Translations under genes and position numbers: made by a program
Notes under the pieces: generated by a model
What the model was told of the DNA's origin: nothing
What the model saw: only the letters and a program-made list of their open reading frames with translations
The model's database searches: none
Part shown: positions 7,845 to 15,869 of the stretch, piece after piece
How the letters are laid out: each line of letters opens with the position of its first letter
Numbering within the stretch: position 1 is the first letter of the stretch
From: T3SED10-47 sp046483725
GTDB taxonomy: Bacteria; Bipolaricaulota; Bipolaricaulia; Bipolaricaulales; Bipolaricaulaceae
Length of the DNA stretch: 39,768 nt
Assembly: GCA_046483725.1 (NCBI GenBank)
Contig: JAWOCQ010000099.1
Span: forward strand, 1 to 39,768
Direction of reading: 5' to 3'

Positions 7845-9101
7845 TCACCCCCGCAGGAACTTGCGGAACCACCCCATCAGCTTGCCAAACAGCCCACCGG
7901 ATCGCCCGTGAGGGCCGAGGTGGTAACGGGAGTGCGCCTTGCCGCGCGCGAAATCCCGACCCTCAACAGCGTACTTCAGCAGGCCAATTCCTGTGGCATA
8001 GATGGGGGACTCCACGATGTCCCGCAGCCCGTGGATGCCCTGCGGAATCCTCCCGCGCCGAACGGGGAGGTCGTATCGTTGCTGCGCGAACTCGCCTATC
8101 CCTTCAAGCAGCGCGGTGCCACCGGTCAGGACGATTCCTGCCGGGACCAAGTCCCGATAGCCCGCATCCTCAACCTCCTGCATCGCCAAATCCAAGATCT
8201 CCTCCACCCGTGGCTCGATGATCTTCGCCAGCTTCTTGCGCTTCACCGCCCTCGTACCGTCTCCGCCGATGGTGGCCACATCCACCGTCTCTTCTTCTCC
8301 CACCGCATCCACCAAACAGGTACCGTACTCTTTCTTGATGCGCTCTGCTTCCTCGATGGGCGTCTGCAAGCCCACGGTGATGTCGTTGGTGATGTGGTCG
8401 CCCGCGATGGGAATGACCTTGGAGAACCAAATGTCACCGCCACGGAACACGGAGATATCCGTGGTGCCTCCCCCCATATCCAGAAGCACGACGCCGAGCT
8501 CGCTTTCCGCTGAGGACAGCACTGCCATGGACGAGGCCAGGGGCTCCAGGACGATCTGCCCGATCCGCACACCGAGGCTCTCCACACAACGCACGAGGTT
8601 GTGCACGGCCGTTACCGATCCTAGGACCAAGTGCACATCGACCTCCAGGCGCGTCCCGGTCATGCCGACCGGATCCGTGATCCCCTCCTGCCCATCGACC
8701 ACATACTGCCTGGGAATCACATGGATGAGATCCATGTCTGGCGGGTAGGATATCGTCTGCGCCGCCTCTACCACCCGCTTCACGTCATCCTGCGAGATGA
8801 TTCGGTCCTGCCGGGTGATGGACACCGTGGCTGTGTTGTTCAGCGAGCGGATGTGTTTCCCTGCAATGCCCACAAGCACATTGTCCACTCGCATGTCGGC
8901 CATGTTTTCGGCCTCTTCCACCGATTTCTTGATAGATTGGATGGTACGGCCGATGTCCACAACGACACCCTTCTCCAGGCCCCGGGAGGGGGACATCCCC
9001 ATGCCGATGATCTCCAAAAGGCCCTCCATCGCATTCGCCACGAGGCAACAAACCTTCGTGGTTCCGACGTCTAGCCCCACCACCAGCCTCTCCCGCCTCA
9101 T
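7845..9101 (-). CDS. ftsA: Cell division protein FtsA
   Basis: 418-aa actin-fold ATPase that tethers FtsZ polymers to the inner membrane and recruits later divisome proteins. Motifs seen: phosphate-1 GLDVGTTKVCCL near the N-terminus, phosphate-2 LLDMGGGTTDISVF, and adenosine motif IVLTGGTALLEGI. The 1C subdomain replaces the usual actin 1B. The C-terminus ends in an amphipathic helix (GLFGKLMGWFRKFL), the membrane-targeting sequence. ATG at 9101, 16 nt after the ftsQ stop, with an AAGGTGGTGAGG ribosome site. Directly followed by ftsZ. Confidence 0.97.
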   Translation of the reverse strand: MRRERLVVGLDVGTTKVCCLVANAMEGLLEIIGMGMSPSRGLEKGVVVDIGRTIQSIKKSVEEAENMADMRVDNVLVGIAGKHIRSLNNTATVSITRQDRIISQDDVKRVVEAAQTISYPPDMDLIHVIPRQYVVDGQEGITDPVGMTGTRLEVDVHLVLGSVTAVHNLVRCVESLGVRIGQIVLEPLASSMAVLSSAESELGVVLLDMGGGTTDISVFRGGDIWFSKVIPIAGDHITNDITVGLQTPIEEAERIKKEYGTCLVDAVGEEETVDVATIGGDGTRAVKRKKLAKIIEPRVEEILDLAMQEVEDAGYRDLVPAGIVLTGGTALLEGIGEFAQQRYDLPVRRGRIPQGIHGLRDIVESPIYATGIGLLKYAVEGRDFARGKAHSRYHLGPHGRSGGLFGKLMGWFRKFLRG

Positions 9102-9117
9102 CGCCTCACCACCTTCA

Positions 9118-9786
9118 TCAAGGCTTCAGGAACACCTCGCTGCCCCACCGCAAGTCCACCTCCTCAAAGGCACTAAGGTCCTTTGCCCGGGCAACCTGCC
9201 CTAGGGTAGCAAGTGCAGAGGGGAGTTCGCCAATCGGTCCGCACAGGCCCTGCGGCACAGCCTCCCCTCGGGCTACGACACAGTCCAGATCGGAAGCGTC
9301 GAAGCTGGGGAACTTCTCGAGTAAGGTATCGTCCCACGATTTGACGGCGGCAGCCGCAGCCACCACCTCATGGGACACCTGCCCCCCGACAGCACGCACC
9401 CCACTCAATGCGGCGGATTCTGCCGGGCCGAGCACCACCCCTTCCGCATCAATCCAAACCGTTCTTCCCCCCTCGAGCTGGACCCGTCCCACCGGTTCCC
9501 TTTCTCGGATCTCAATACTCACCACTCTGGACACAACGTCGCGCGTCACCCGTGCGTCCTCGACCCACGGGTCGCGAATCGCTCGGTCCCGTACCCCCCG
9601 AAGATCCAAGCGAAGCATGTTAGCACCCAAAACAATCTGAGTCAACTGGGACACATACTGGGAGGACAGATGGTGAACTCCCACCACGCGTACACCCTCC
9701 ACACAGATCCACTGTCCCCAACGAAGTATTGTAAGACCAATCAGAAGGACGATGAGCACAAGACACAGCTGTCGGAAACCCCTCAT
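9118..9786 (-). CDS. ftsQ: Cell division protein FtsQ/DivIB
   Basis: 222-aa bitopic divisome protein. A short cytoplasmic N-terminus is followed by one membrane helix (CLVLIVLLIGLTIL) and a periplasmic POTRA domain (VEGVRVVGVHHLSSQ ... RDPWVEDARVTRDV), then the FtsQ beta domain. It bridges early and late divisome complexes. The ATG at 9786 overlaps the murB stop as ATGA, showing translational coupling; the longer frame to 9822 would lie inside murB. Identification rests on POTRA features and position between murB and ftsA, since the family is poorly conserved. Confidence 0.9.
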   Translation of the reverse strand: MRGFRQLCLVLIVLLIGLTILRWGQWICVEGVRVVGVHHLSSQYVSQLTQIVLGANMLRLDLRGVRDRAIRDPWVEDARVTRDVVSRVVSIEIREREPVGRVQLEGGRTVWIDAEGVVLGPAESAALSGVRAVGGQVSHEVVAAAAAVKSWDDTLLEKFPSFDASDLDCVVARGEAVPQGLCGPIGELPSALATLGQVARAKDLSAFEEVDLRWGSEVFLKP

Positions 9787-10673
9787 AGAGGGTTGATCAC
9801 ATCCAACTCCAGACTCAGCCATATCCCGAACGCCTGTTGCACCCGGCAGCGCACACGCTCAATTAGGGCAAGAACATCCGAGGCCCGAGCCTGCCCTGCG
9901 TTACAGATGAAGTTGGCATGCACCTCGGACACCACGGCATCTCCCACCCGAACGCCCTTCAGGCCCGCCCGTTCTATGAGCCAGCCGGCGGGCGGCCCGT
10001 CAGGCGGATTGCGGAATACGCAGCCAGCAGACGGCAGTCCGCCGGGCTGGGACACTCCACGTTCCTCCAGAACCCTTCGGGGATCAACACTACCCTCACC
10101 GTGCCGAAACCCTGCTGACAAGACCGGCCATCCCAACCGTCGGAGCGCCGAGTCGCGATTGCCCAGCTCACACTCAGCAGGTCCGAGCTTCCGCAACCTA
10201 CCCCGCCCGTCAAGCGCCCTAACCCACCGCAGGTACTGGCCCAAACATCCATGCCTGGTGCCGGCGTTCATCACCACCGCTCCCCCCACCGTGCCCGGGA
10301 TCCCTGCCAGGGAACCCACCCCGCAGCGGACCAAGGCTGCCAATGGAACCCCTGCCTGGGCGCGCAATTCCGTTCTGTCCAGCTCCACACGAGTCAGCTT
10401 CCGCGTAGACAACACAAGCCCAGGGAACCCGCGGTCGAGGAACAGCACGTTGGAGCCGCCCCCAAGTACGCGCCATGGTACACCGGATTCCTCCGCCCAA
10501 CGCGCGGCTTCCACCAACGCCCCGGAGTCGGTGGGCCAGTACATCACCGTTGCAGCTCCTCCGATGCGAAAGGTCGTGTGGCGCGCCAGAGGCTCCGCCT
10601 GAGACAGCCGCCCCGGGAGGTCCCTCAGACCCCGAAGAACAGCGCCTGCGAGATCTTGTGCGACAGCCGCCAT
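9783..10673 (-). CDS. murB: UDP-N-acetylenolpyruvoylglucosamine reductase
   Basis: 296-aa FAD enzyme that reduces UDP-GlcNAc-enolpyruvate to UDP-MurNAc with NADPH. It shows the FAD-binding segments TTFRIGGAA and LGGGSNVLF, the GIPGTVGGAVVMNAG motif and the C-terminal SAGCVFRNP, GWLIERAGLKG and HANFICN motifs. The absence of the long type I insertion fits type II MurB. The start is ATG 10673 with a GGGGGA site, giving a 49-nt overlap with the end of murC; no later start codon suits the family N-terminus. Coupled to ftsQ through ATGA. Confidence 0.95.
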   Translation of the reverse strand: MAAVAQDLAGAVLRGLRDLPGRLSQAEPLARHTTFRIGGAATVMYWPTDSGALVEAARWAEESGVPWRVLGGGSNVLFLDRGFPGLVLSTRKLTRVELDRTELRAQAGVPLAALVRCGVGSLAGIPGTVGGAVVMNAGTRHGCLGQYLRWVRALDGRGRLRKLGPAECELGNRDSALRRLGWPVLSAGFRHGEGSVDPRRVLEERGVSQPGGLPSAGCVFRNPPDGPPAGWLIERAGLKGVRVGDAVVSEVHANFICNAGQARASDVLALIERVRCRVQQAFGIWLSLELDVINPL

Positions 10674-11986
10674 ATATCCCCCGCTCCAAAGCACACCACC
10701 AAGTCGCCAGGGTGAACCGTCTGGGCCACCGCTTCCCAGGTGGCCTCCAGCGTCGGCCGAAACTGGGCCTTCCCTCCTCGACTCAGCACGGCTTCGGCAA
10801 CCTGTGCGCCGCTTACGCCTGGGAGGGCTGATTCGAAGGCCGGATACACGTCGGTCACCAGGACGTGATCCGCCTTCGCCAATGCCGTGCCAAACTCCCG
10901 CGCCAATCGCACGGTACGCGTATATCGATGGGGCTGGAACACCGCGACGATCCGCCGTTCGGGCCACCCTCTCCGGAGGGCAGCAAGCCCTGCCGCCAGT
11001 TCCCGTGGGTGATGAGCGTAATCGTCGACCACCAGGTAGCCATTTTCCTCCAACACCTCTAAACGTCGACGGGGGCGGGGGACTCGGCTCAACGCCTCGA
11101 CCATGTCCCCCAGCGGCAGGCCAACCACCAACCCGGCCGCCAACGCCCCCAGCGCGTTCTGCACATTGTGAGCTCCCGGAGCCGGCAGGCACACATCGCC
11201 CGCCCGTCGCCCGTCCAAGCGAAGCTCGAACATGCTTCGCCCCCGCTTGTACTCCACCCCCACCGCCTGCAGCCGAGCCCCGGGATGCAAGCCATAGGTG
11301 AACGCATCCCGCCGCACTGAGTACAGCGATGCCGCCCCGGGATCATCCATACACAACACCGCCTTCGCGGCGCGAAGGACGAACGAGCGAAATGCAGCAT
11401 GCAAGCCAGCCACACCACCGTAGGTCTCCATGTGATCGCTGTCTACCGCTGTGAGAAGGGCCACGTCCGCCTGCAAGCTGGTGAAACGTCCATCCGACTC
11501 GTCTACCTCCGCCACGAACAGGGGGTCGCTGCCTAGCTGAGCCGCCGGGTGCCCCGGCACGTCGCCCCCCAGGTAATGCCCTATGGAACCGACTAGCGTG
11601 CGCAGCAGATGGGCCGTCCAAGTGGCGGTGGTGGTCTTGCCGTGCGTGCCCACCACCGCCAGTAACTGGCGGGAGGACATGATGCTCCCCAAGGCAGGAA
11701 GCCTCGGCCACAGAGGCAGTCCGCGGGCCTTCGCCGCTTGTACCTCCGGGTTATCCACCGGTATCGCCGACGAGTAGACAAGGTCCGTCGTTTCTGGCGG
11801 GAGGTGCAGCGGGCCGTGACCCTTGTACACCTTTGCCCCAGCCGCGGCCAGGGCCAAAAGGCGGGAGGAAGACCGAAGATCAGAGCCGGATATCCGGTAC
11901 CCGGCCTGTAAAAGTAGCGTCGCCAACCCCGCCATCCCTTCACCGCCGATACCCACCAGGTGGACCTGCCTGCCAAGCTCCTTCAT
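10625..11986 (-). CDS. murC: UDP-N-acetylmuramate--L-alanine ligase
   Basis: 453-aa Mur ligase adding L-Ala to UDP-MurNAc with ATP. N-terminal Rossmann motif VGIGGEGMAGLA (family usually GIGMSG; the E is a modest change), ATP loop GTHGKTTT (113-120), central EVDESDGRF and HMETYGG segments, and a C-terminal domain with DDYAHHP and QPHRYTRT. The ATG overlaps the TAA of murG by one base (TAATG). Part of the murG-murC-murB-ftsQ series of overlapping genes. Confidence 0.96.
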   Translation of the reverse strand: MKELGRQVHLVGIGGEGMAGLATLLLQAGYRISGSDLRSSSRLLALAAAGAKVYKGHGPLHLPPETTDLVYSSAIPVDNPEVQAAKARGLPLWPRLPALGSIMSSRQLLAVVGTHGKTTTATWTAHLLRTLVGSIGHYLGGDVPGHPAAQLGSDPLFVAEVDESDGRFTSLQADVALLTAVDSDHMETYGGVAGLHAAFRSFVLRAAKAVLCMDDPGAASLYSVRRDAFTYGLHPGARLQAVGVEYKRGRSMFELRLDGRRAGDVCLPAPGAHNVQNALGALAAGLVVGLPLGDMVEALSRVPRPRRRLEVLEENGYLVVDDYAHHPRELAAGLAALRRGWPERRIVAVFQPHRYTRTVRLAREFGTALAKADHVLVTDVYPAFESALPGVSGAQVAEAVLSRGGKAQFRPTLEATWEAVAQTVHPGDLVVCFGAGDIWRLSHKISQALFFGV

Positions 11987-13062
11987 TAGCTCCTCCCTCC
12001 CACCCGCACGAGCGCGTCGGCCACCCTCCGGGCGGCGTCAGGGCAGGCTGCCGTACGGGCTGCAGCTGCCATCGCCTCCAGCTCTGCCGGATCCTCCCAC
12101 AGGCGCGTCACCAGGGCCCCCAAGTCGGTCCGCGACAGCTCCTCATCGGTAAGCATCACGCCGGCCCGGCGTTGGGCCAAGGCACGTGCGTTGTAGGTCT
12201 GATGCCCAGCAGCAGCGCGGGACCAGGGCACCAGGATGGCGGGACGACCGGCTGCGGCCAGTTCGGCAACCGTGGTGGCACCGGCCCGCGCCACTACCAG
12301 CCGCGCTCTGTTCAGCGCCCGCGCCATGTCCTGCTCGTAGTCAACAATGTCCACATTGTCCAGCCCTGCATCTTGCAGCCGACGCCGGACCTCGGCTCCC
12401 TCGGACGCTCTCCCCACAACCACTCGCATGCGGAGGCCCGGCAGCTGTGCAAGCTTGGGCGCCGCCTCCAACGCCGCGTCCACCAGCACTTTGGAGCCTT
12501 GCGATCCGCCGAAAACGAGGAGTTCCTTCCCCAGACCGGGTTTCCGTCCCACGGCAACGATCTCCTCCCGCACGGGGTTTCCTGTGGTCTTGGCTCGCTG
12601 CCCCCGCACACCTTGCGTTCCGGGAAAAGAGACCAGCACTTCGTCGGACAGCTTGCTCAACACCCGATTGACCAGGCCGAGGCACGCGTTTTGCTCGTGG
12701 ACAACGACGGGCACCCTGAGCATAGCCGCGGCAACAGCTGGAGCGAACGCCGGATAACCCCCCATTCCCAGCACGACGTGGGGCCGAAAGGCTCTCACAG
12801 CCTTCATCGCCTTCACCACGGCCCCCACAGCCCCAACCAAGGCCCCTGGCCAACGCCATGGCTTCCTCCGCGGCAGCCCTTGTCCGGTTAGGGGGAGAAA
12901 GCTCACCCAGGAGTGCTTTGCGAGGATCTCCGCTTCAATCCCCTTAGGGTTGCCGACCCAGACAACCTGTGTCAGATCTCCTCTCCGCCGGAGCTCCTCC
13001 ATTACCGCCAGCGCCGGGTACACGTGCCCGCCCGATCCCCCCGCAGCCACCATGACTCTCAT
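11986..13062 (-). CDS. murG: UDP-GlcNAc:MurNAc-pentapeptide (lipid I) N-acetylglucosaminyltransferase
   Basis: 358-aa GT-B glycosyltransferase making lipid II on the inner face of the cytoplasmic membrane. The N-terminal GGSGGH loop (8-13), GMGGYPAFAP and HEQNACLGLVNR belong to the acceptor/membrane half. GGSQGSKVL and the donor-binding RAGATTVAEL and AGHQTYNA segments belong to the UDP-GlcNAc half. Strong ribosome site GGGAGGAGG; the ATG overlaps the ftsW stop (ATGA). Confidence 0.97.
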   Translation of the reverse strand: MRVMVAAGGSGGHVYPALAVMEELRRRGDLTQVVWVGNPKGIEAEILAKHSWVSFLPLTGQGLPRRKPWRWPGALVGAVGAVVKAMKAVRAFRPHVVLGMGGYPAFAPAVAAAMLRVPVVVHEQNACLGLVNRVLSKLSDEVLVSFPGTQGVRGQRAKTTGNPVREEIVAVGRKPGLGKELLVFGGSQGSKVLVDAALEAAPKLAQLPGLRMRVVVGRASEGAEVRRRLQDAGLDNVDIVDYEQDMARALNRARLVVARAGATTVAELAAAGRPAILVPWSRAAAGHQTYNARALAQRRAGVMLTDEELSRTDLGALVTRLWEDPAELEAMAAAARTAACPDAARRVADALVRVGGRS

Positions 13063-14153
13063 ACTCGTGCCTCCTCCCGACTCAAGCCCTGTCGGGCTAC
13101 TCCCAAGATCAATCCCACCAAAGCGAGGGTTACAGCTAGGGAAGACCCCCCGTAGCTAAGGAACGGCAAGGTGAGCCCGGTCACCGGAAGCGCTCCCACC
13201 ACCACCCCCAAGTTGAGCAGCATCTGGAAGCCCAACGCGAACGTCGCCCCCAACGCGTACAGCGCGCCCAGCCGGTCGGGTGCCCGTCGAGCCGCTTGAT
13301 AGCCGAAGAACACCAACCCCGCCAGCAGAGAGACAACGATCCCCGCCCCGAGCAGCCCCGTCTCCTCCGCCACCACGGCGAACACGAAGTCGTTGTGTGC
13401 CTCCGGCAGGTAGAACAGCTTCGCCCTGGAGGCCCCCAGTCCCCGACCCAATACCCCGCCCGCTCCTATCGCCATCAGGGACTGGTATACCTGATACGCA
13501 TACGTTTCCTGATAGCCCCCTGGGTCGAGGAAAGCCAACAACCTCCCCATCCTGTATGGGGCGGCGGCCATGAGGCCGGCCAACACCGGGAGCGACCCAG
13601 CCCCGACTGCCAGGAGGTGAGAGAGCCGTGCGCCACCCGCCCAGAGGAGGAACCCCGCCATGCATGCATACAGGAGCAGCATCCCTAAGTCCGGTTGGAG
13701 TACCAATACAACCCCGAAAGCTGCCAGAACGCACAGATAGGGGACGATCCCTGCGCGGAAGTGCTTGATCTCCTCCCCGCGCCGTGCCAAGGAACCGCCC
13801 ATGTAAAGCACCAAGGCCACCTTGCCCAGCTCCGTGGGCTGGAGCGTGGCGGGGCCGAGACCGAGCCATCGTCCTCCGCCAGGGATTCCGGGGACCAAGG
13901 TGAGCGCAGCAAGGAAGAAGACCCCAACGAGGAGGATGTCGTCAACTTGCGCCCAACGGTGGTAGTCCACCCTCCACAGCACCCCCAAGGCCAGCATCCC
14001 CACCACCGCCCCCAGCACCTGTCGCTCCAGGTACCCAAACGGATGCCCGTACGCCCGGACGGATAGTGGAAAGGACGCCGAATACACAAACAAAAGCCCT
14101 GTCCACAGGAGGAACACAGACACCACTAGGATCTTCCCTTGCAGTCTGTCCAC
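13059..14153 (-). CDS. ftsW: Septal peptidoglycan glycosyltransferase FtsW (SEDS family)
   Basis: 364-aa polytopic membrane protein with about ten transmembrane helices. SEDS signatures are GRWLGLGPATLQPTELGK, the QPDLGMLLL segment, EETGLLGAG and the C-terminal LPFLSYGGSS. It polymerises lipid II at the septum with a partner class B PBP, which is not in this window. SpoVE/RodA paralogues are alternatives, but the position beside murG supports FtsW. The GTG at 14153 is preferred: it has GGAGG 5 nt upstream, while a TTG at 14207 has no ribosome site. A 404-bp gap separates it from murD, the only break in an otherwise overlapping cluster. Confidence 0.94.
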   Translation of the reverse strand: MDRLQGKILVVSVFLLWTGLLFVYSASFPLSVRAYGHPFGYLERQVLGAVVGMLALGVLWRVDYHRWAQVDDILLVGVFFLAALTLVPGIPGGGRWLGLGPATLQPTELGKVALVLYMGGSLARRGEEIKHFRAGIVPYLCVLAAFGVVLVLQPDLGMLLLYACMAGFLLWAGGARLSHLLAVGAGSLPVLAGLMAAAPYRMGRLLAFLDPGGYQETYAYQVYQSLMAIGAGGVLGRGLGASRAKLFYLPEAHNDFVFAVVAEETGLLGAGIVVSLLAGLVFFGYQAARRAPDRLGALYALGATFALGFQMLLNLGVVVGALPVTGLTLPFLSYGGSSLAVTLALVGLILGVARQGLSREEARV

Positions 14154-14557
14154 TGCCACCTCCGCGCGCCAGTGTTGCGCACGTGTCCCCCAAACGGTAG
14201 GACCCAAGACCAGTGGGCACCGGCTATCGTTCAGCTTGGCAGCAGACAGCTGACCCTTTGCTAAGGGACAACAATCCTAGAGGGGGTGAGGAGTGAGGCG
14301 TGAGGAGAGTGGAGTTGGGGGACGGCTTGTAGCTAGGTAACGCGTGGCCCGGGGAAGCATCTCTGTTTTGCTGTCAGTATCGGCCTGTCCCCGGCAGCTG
14401 GCTGGTGCACAGTGTGTGCGGCTTGAGCAGACAAGAGGTATCTCTAGCACCCTTCGAGGGTGTAGCGGCAAGCTTGTCTACAAGGAACCTGATGAACCCC
14501 GCGGAATCCTACGACCCCCTGCCGGAGCATATGCCCTTTACGTGTAACTCCTCACGC
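14154..14557. other. 404-bp gene-free gap between murD and ftsW
   Basis: No convincing gene on either strand; the short open frames have no ribosome site or recognisable domain. The interval is bordered by heptamer-type repeats in opposite orientation. It contains a foldable segment, with stem AGACAAG/CTTGTCT (near 14430 and 14473) enclosing a CACCCT-TCG-AGGGTG hairpin (near 14448-14462). It could be a decayed insertion, a small structured RNA or a long ftsW leader; the sequence alone does not decide. Confidence 0.45.
14286..14320 (+). repeat. Degenerate 7-bp tandem repeat (GTGAGGA type)
   Basis: Five consecutive heptamers: GTGAGGA, GTGAGGC, GTGAGGA, GAGTGGA, GTTGGGG. They lie 130 bp upstream of ftsW. 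A similar series in opposite orientation ends murD. Confidence 0.65.
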
Positions 14558-14572
14558 TCACGCTTCACGCAG
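14548..14572 (-). repeat. Opposite-strand copy of the heptamer repeat at the murD 3' end
   Basis: On the minus strand the end of murD and following bases read as GCGTGAA, GCGTGAG, CGTGAGGAG, related to the heptamers at 14286-14320 but inverted. The repeat supplies the last codons and stop of murD (Arg-Glu-Ala-stop). Confidence 0.5.
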
Positions 14573-15868
14573 TCGATAAAATGCGCGGCGGAAGGCCCGG
14601 CCACGGTCGGCGTAGTCCTCGAACATGTCGAAGCTGGCACAGCCCGGGGAAAGGAGCACGACATCGCCCGGCCGAGCCGCGTGATATGCGGACGCCAAAG
14701 CCTGCTCCGTCCCGTCCGCTGTCACATAGGGCACATCCCAAGACTCAAGACAGGACGCGAACATGGAGCGGGCCTCACCAAGCAATACGCACGCCCGAAC
14801 ACGATCGCGTAGCGGCGTCTGCAGGGCATCGTAGCCCGTCCGTTTGGGGCGTCCCCCCAGGATGAGCACCACCGGGCGCTTGAAGCCGTTGAGTGCATAC
14901 ACGGTGGCGCAAGGGTTGGTGGCCTTAGAATCGTTTACGAAAGGAATACCGTGCCAGTACCCAACTGTCTCCAGTCGATGGGGTTGACACAGCGCGGGGG
15001 CCACCGAATCCCAGGGGGGCGGTTCCCCGCGAATCTGCGGATAGGCGGCTGCAGCTGCAGCCCAAGCCGCCCTTAAGTTGACCAGCTGGTGCTCCGCAAA
15101 CCCCTTACCCCAGCCCGGAGGCAACTCCTCGGACCCGGGATCCACCGTCCGCGCCTTGGGAGCCAAGCGGACCAGGAGCTCGGCCGGGAGCACTGCCACG
15201 TCGCAACTCTCCTGCTGGGAGAACACCCGGGCCTTGGCTGCAAAGTACCCGGCCAAGGACCCGTGGCGCAAAAGGTGATCCGGGGAGAAGTTTAGCCACA
15301 CAGCAACGTGAGGCCGGAACTGACTGACAAGCTCCAACTGGTAAGAGCTTACTTCCAGAACCCAGGGCCTTCCCTCAGCCCGCTCAACGGACCGCACCGC
15401 CGGCCGACCGATATTACCCGCGACCACCGGGCACATACCCGCACCCCGCAGGATGGACCCTACAAGGGCGGTTGTGGTGGATTTGCCGTTGGTCCCGGTG
15501 ATGGCAACAATTCGGTCGGGGCTACACATACGGTAGGCAAGCTCTAGCTCCGACCACACAGGGATTCCTCGGGCCCTGGCCCTATTCACCACCCGCCCGC
15601 TCGGCGGGACTCCAGGGCTGAGAACCAACAGCTCGGCGTCCAGCGCGGCCTCGCTGTGCCCTTCTTCCTCCCAGCGGACCCCGTACCCTGCGAGGAGAGA
15701 TCGCTCCCGCAGCCTCAACGCGCGCGCCTCGGAGACGAATACCTCCACCCCACGGCGCACCAACTCCGCTGCCGCGGCCCGGCCGGTGCGCCCAAAGCCA
15801 ATCACCGTCACCTTCCGAAACGGGAGCCTTTCCACCTCTCCCCCCGGCTCCTCGCCCGCCGAGGTCAC
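14558..15868 (-). CDS. murD: UDP-N-acetylmuramoylalanine--D-glutamate ligase
   Basis: 436-aa Mur ligase adding D-Glu to UDP-MurNAc-L-Ala. It shows a Rossmann start (VIGFGRTGRAAA), ATP loop GTNGKST (125-131), EVSSYQLE, LNFSPDHLLRHG, and C-terminal NDSKATNP, ILGG and LLSPGCASFDMFEDYADRG motifs. The GTG at 15868 begins 1 nt after the ftcD stop. An internal GTG at 15835 with GGGGGAG just upstream gives a more usual N-terminal length and is a real alternative. The last codons come from a heptamer repeat, and a 404-bp gap follows before ftsW. Confidence 0.95.
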   Translation of the reverse strand: MTSAGEEPGGEVERLPFRKVTVIGFGRTGRAAAAELVRRGVEVFVSEARALRLRERSLLAGYGVRWEEEGHSEAALDAELLVLSPGVPPSGRVVNRARARGIPVWSELELAYRMCSPDRIVAITGTNGKSTTTALVGSILRGAGMCPVVAGNIGRPAVRSVERAEGRPWVLEVSSYQLELVSQFRPHVAVWLNFSPDHLLRHGSLAGYFAAKARVFSQQESCDVAVLPAELLVRLAPKARTVDPGSEELPPGWGKGFAEHQLVNLRAAWAAAAAAYPQIRGEPPPWDSVAPALCQPHRLETVGYWHGIPFVNDSKATNPCATVYALNGFKRPVVLILGGRPKRTGYDALQTPLRDRVRACVLLGEARSMFASCLESWDVPYVTADGTEQALASAYHAARPGDVVLLSPGCASFDMFEDYADRGRAFRRAFYRLREA

Positions 15869-15869
15869 A

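Noticed and set aside
9370..10602. 410-codon plus-strand frame opposite ftsQ and murB
   Set aside because: Low-complexity Pro/Ser/Arg/Thr content typical of a GC-rich antisense shadow; no ribosome site.
10674..11192. N-terminal extension of murB
   Set aside because: Runs antiphase through murC; MurB homology and a good ribosome site place the start at 10673.
11833..12891. 352-codon plus-strand frame opposite murC/murG
   Set aside because: Antisense shadow; His/Pro/Arg-rich without domain features.
14485..14500. GAACCTGAT resembling part of a TPP riboswitch
   Set aside because: The partner CTGAGA and the other conserved pairings are missing, and downstream genes are unrelated to thiamine.
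14344..14547. 67-codon plus-strand frame in the murD-ftsW gap
   Set aside because: GTG start without ribosome site, no recognisable domain, ends at the heptamer repeat; more likely decayed or noncoding sequence.
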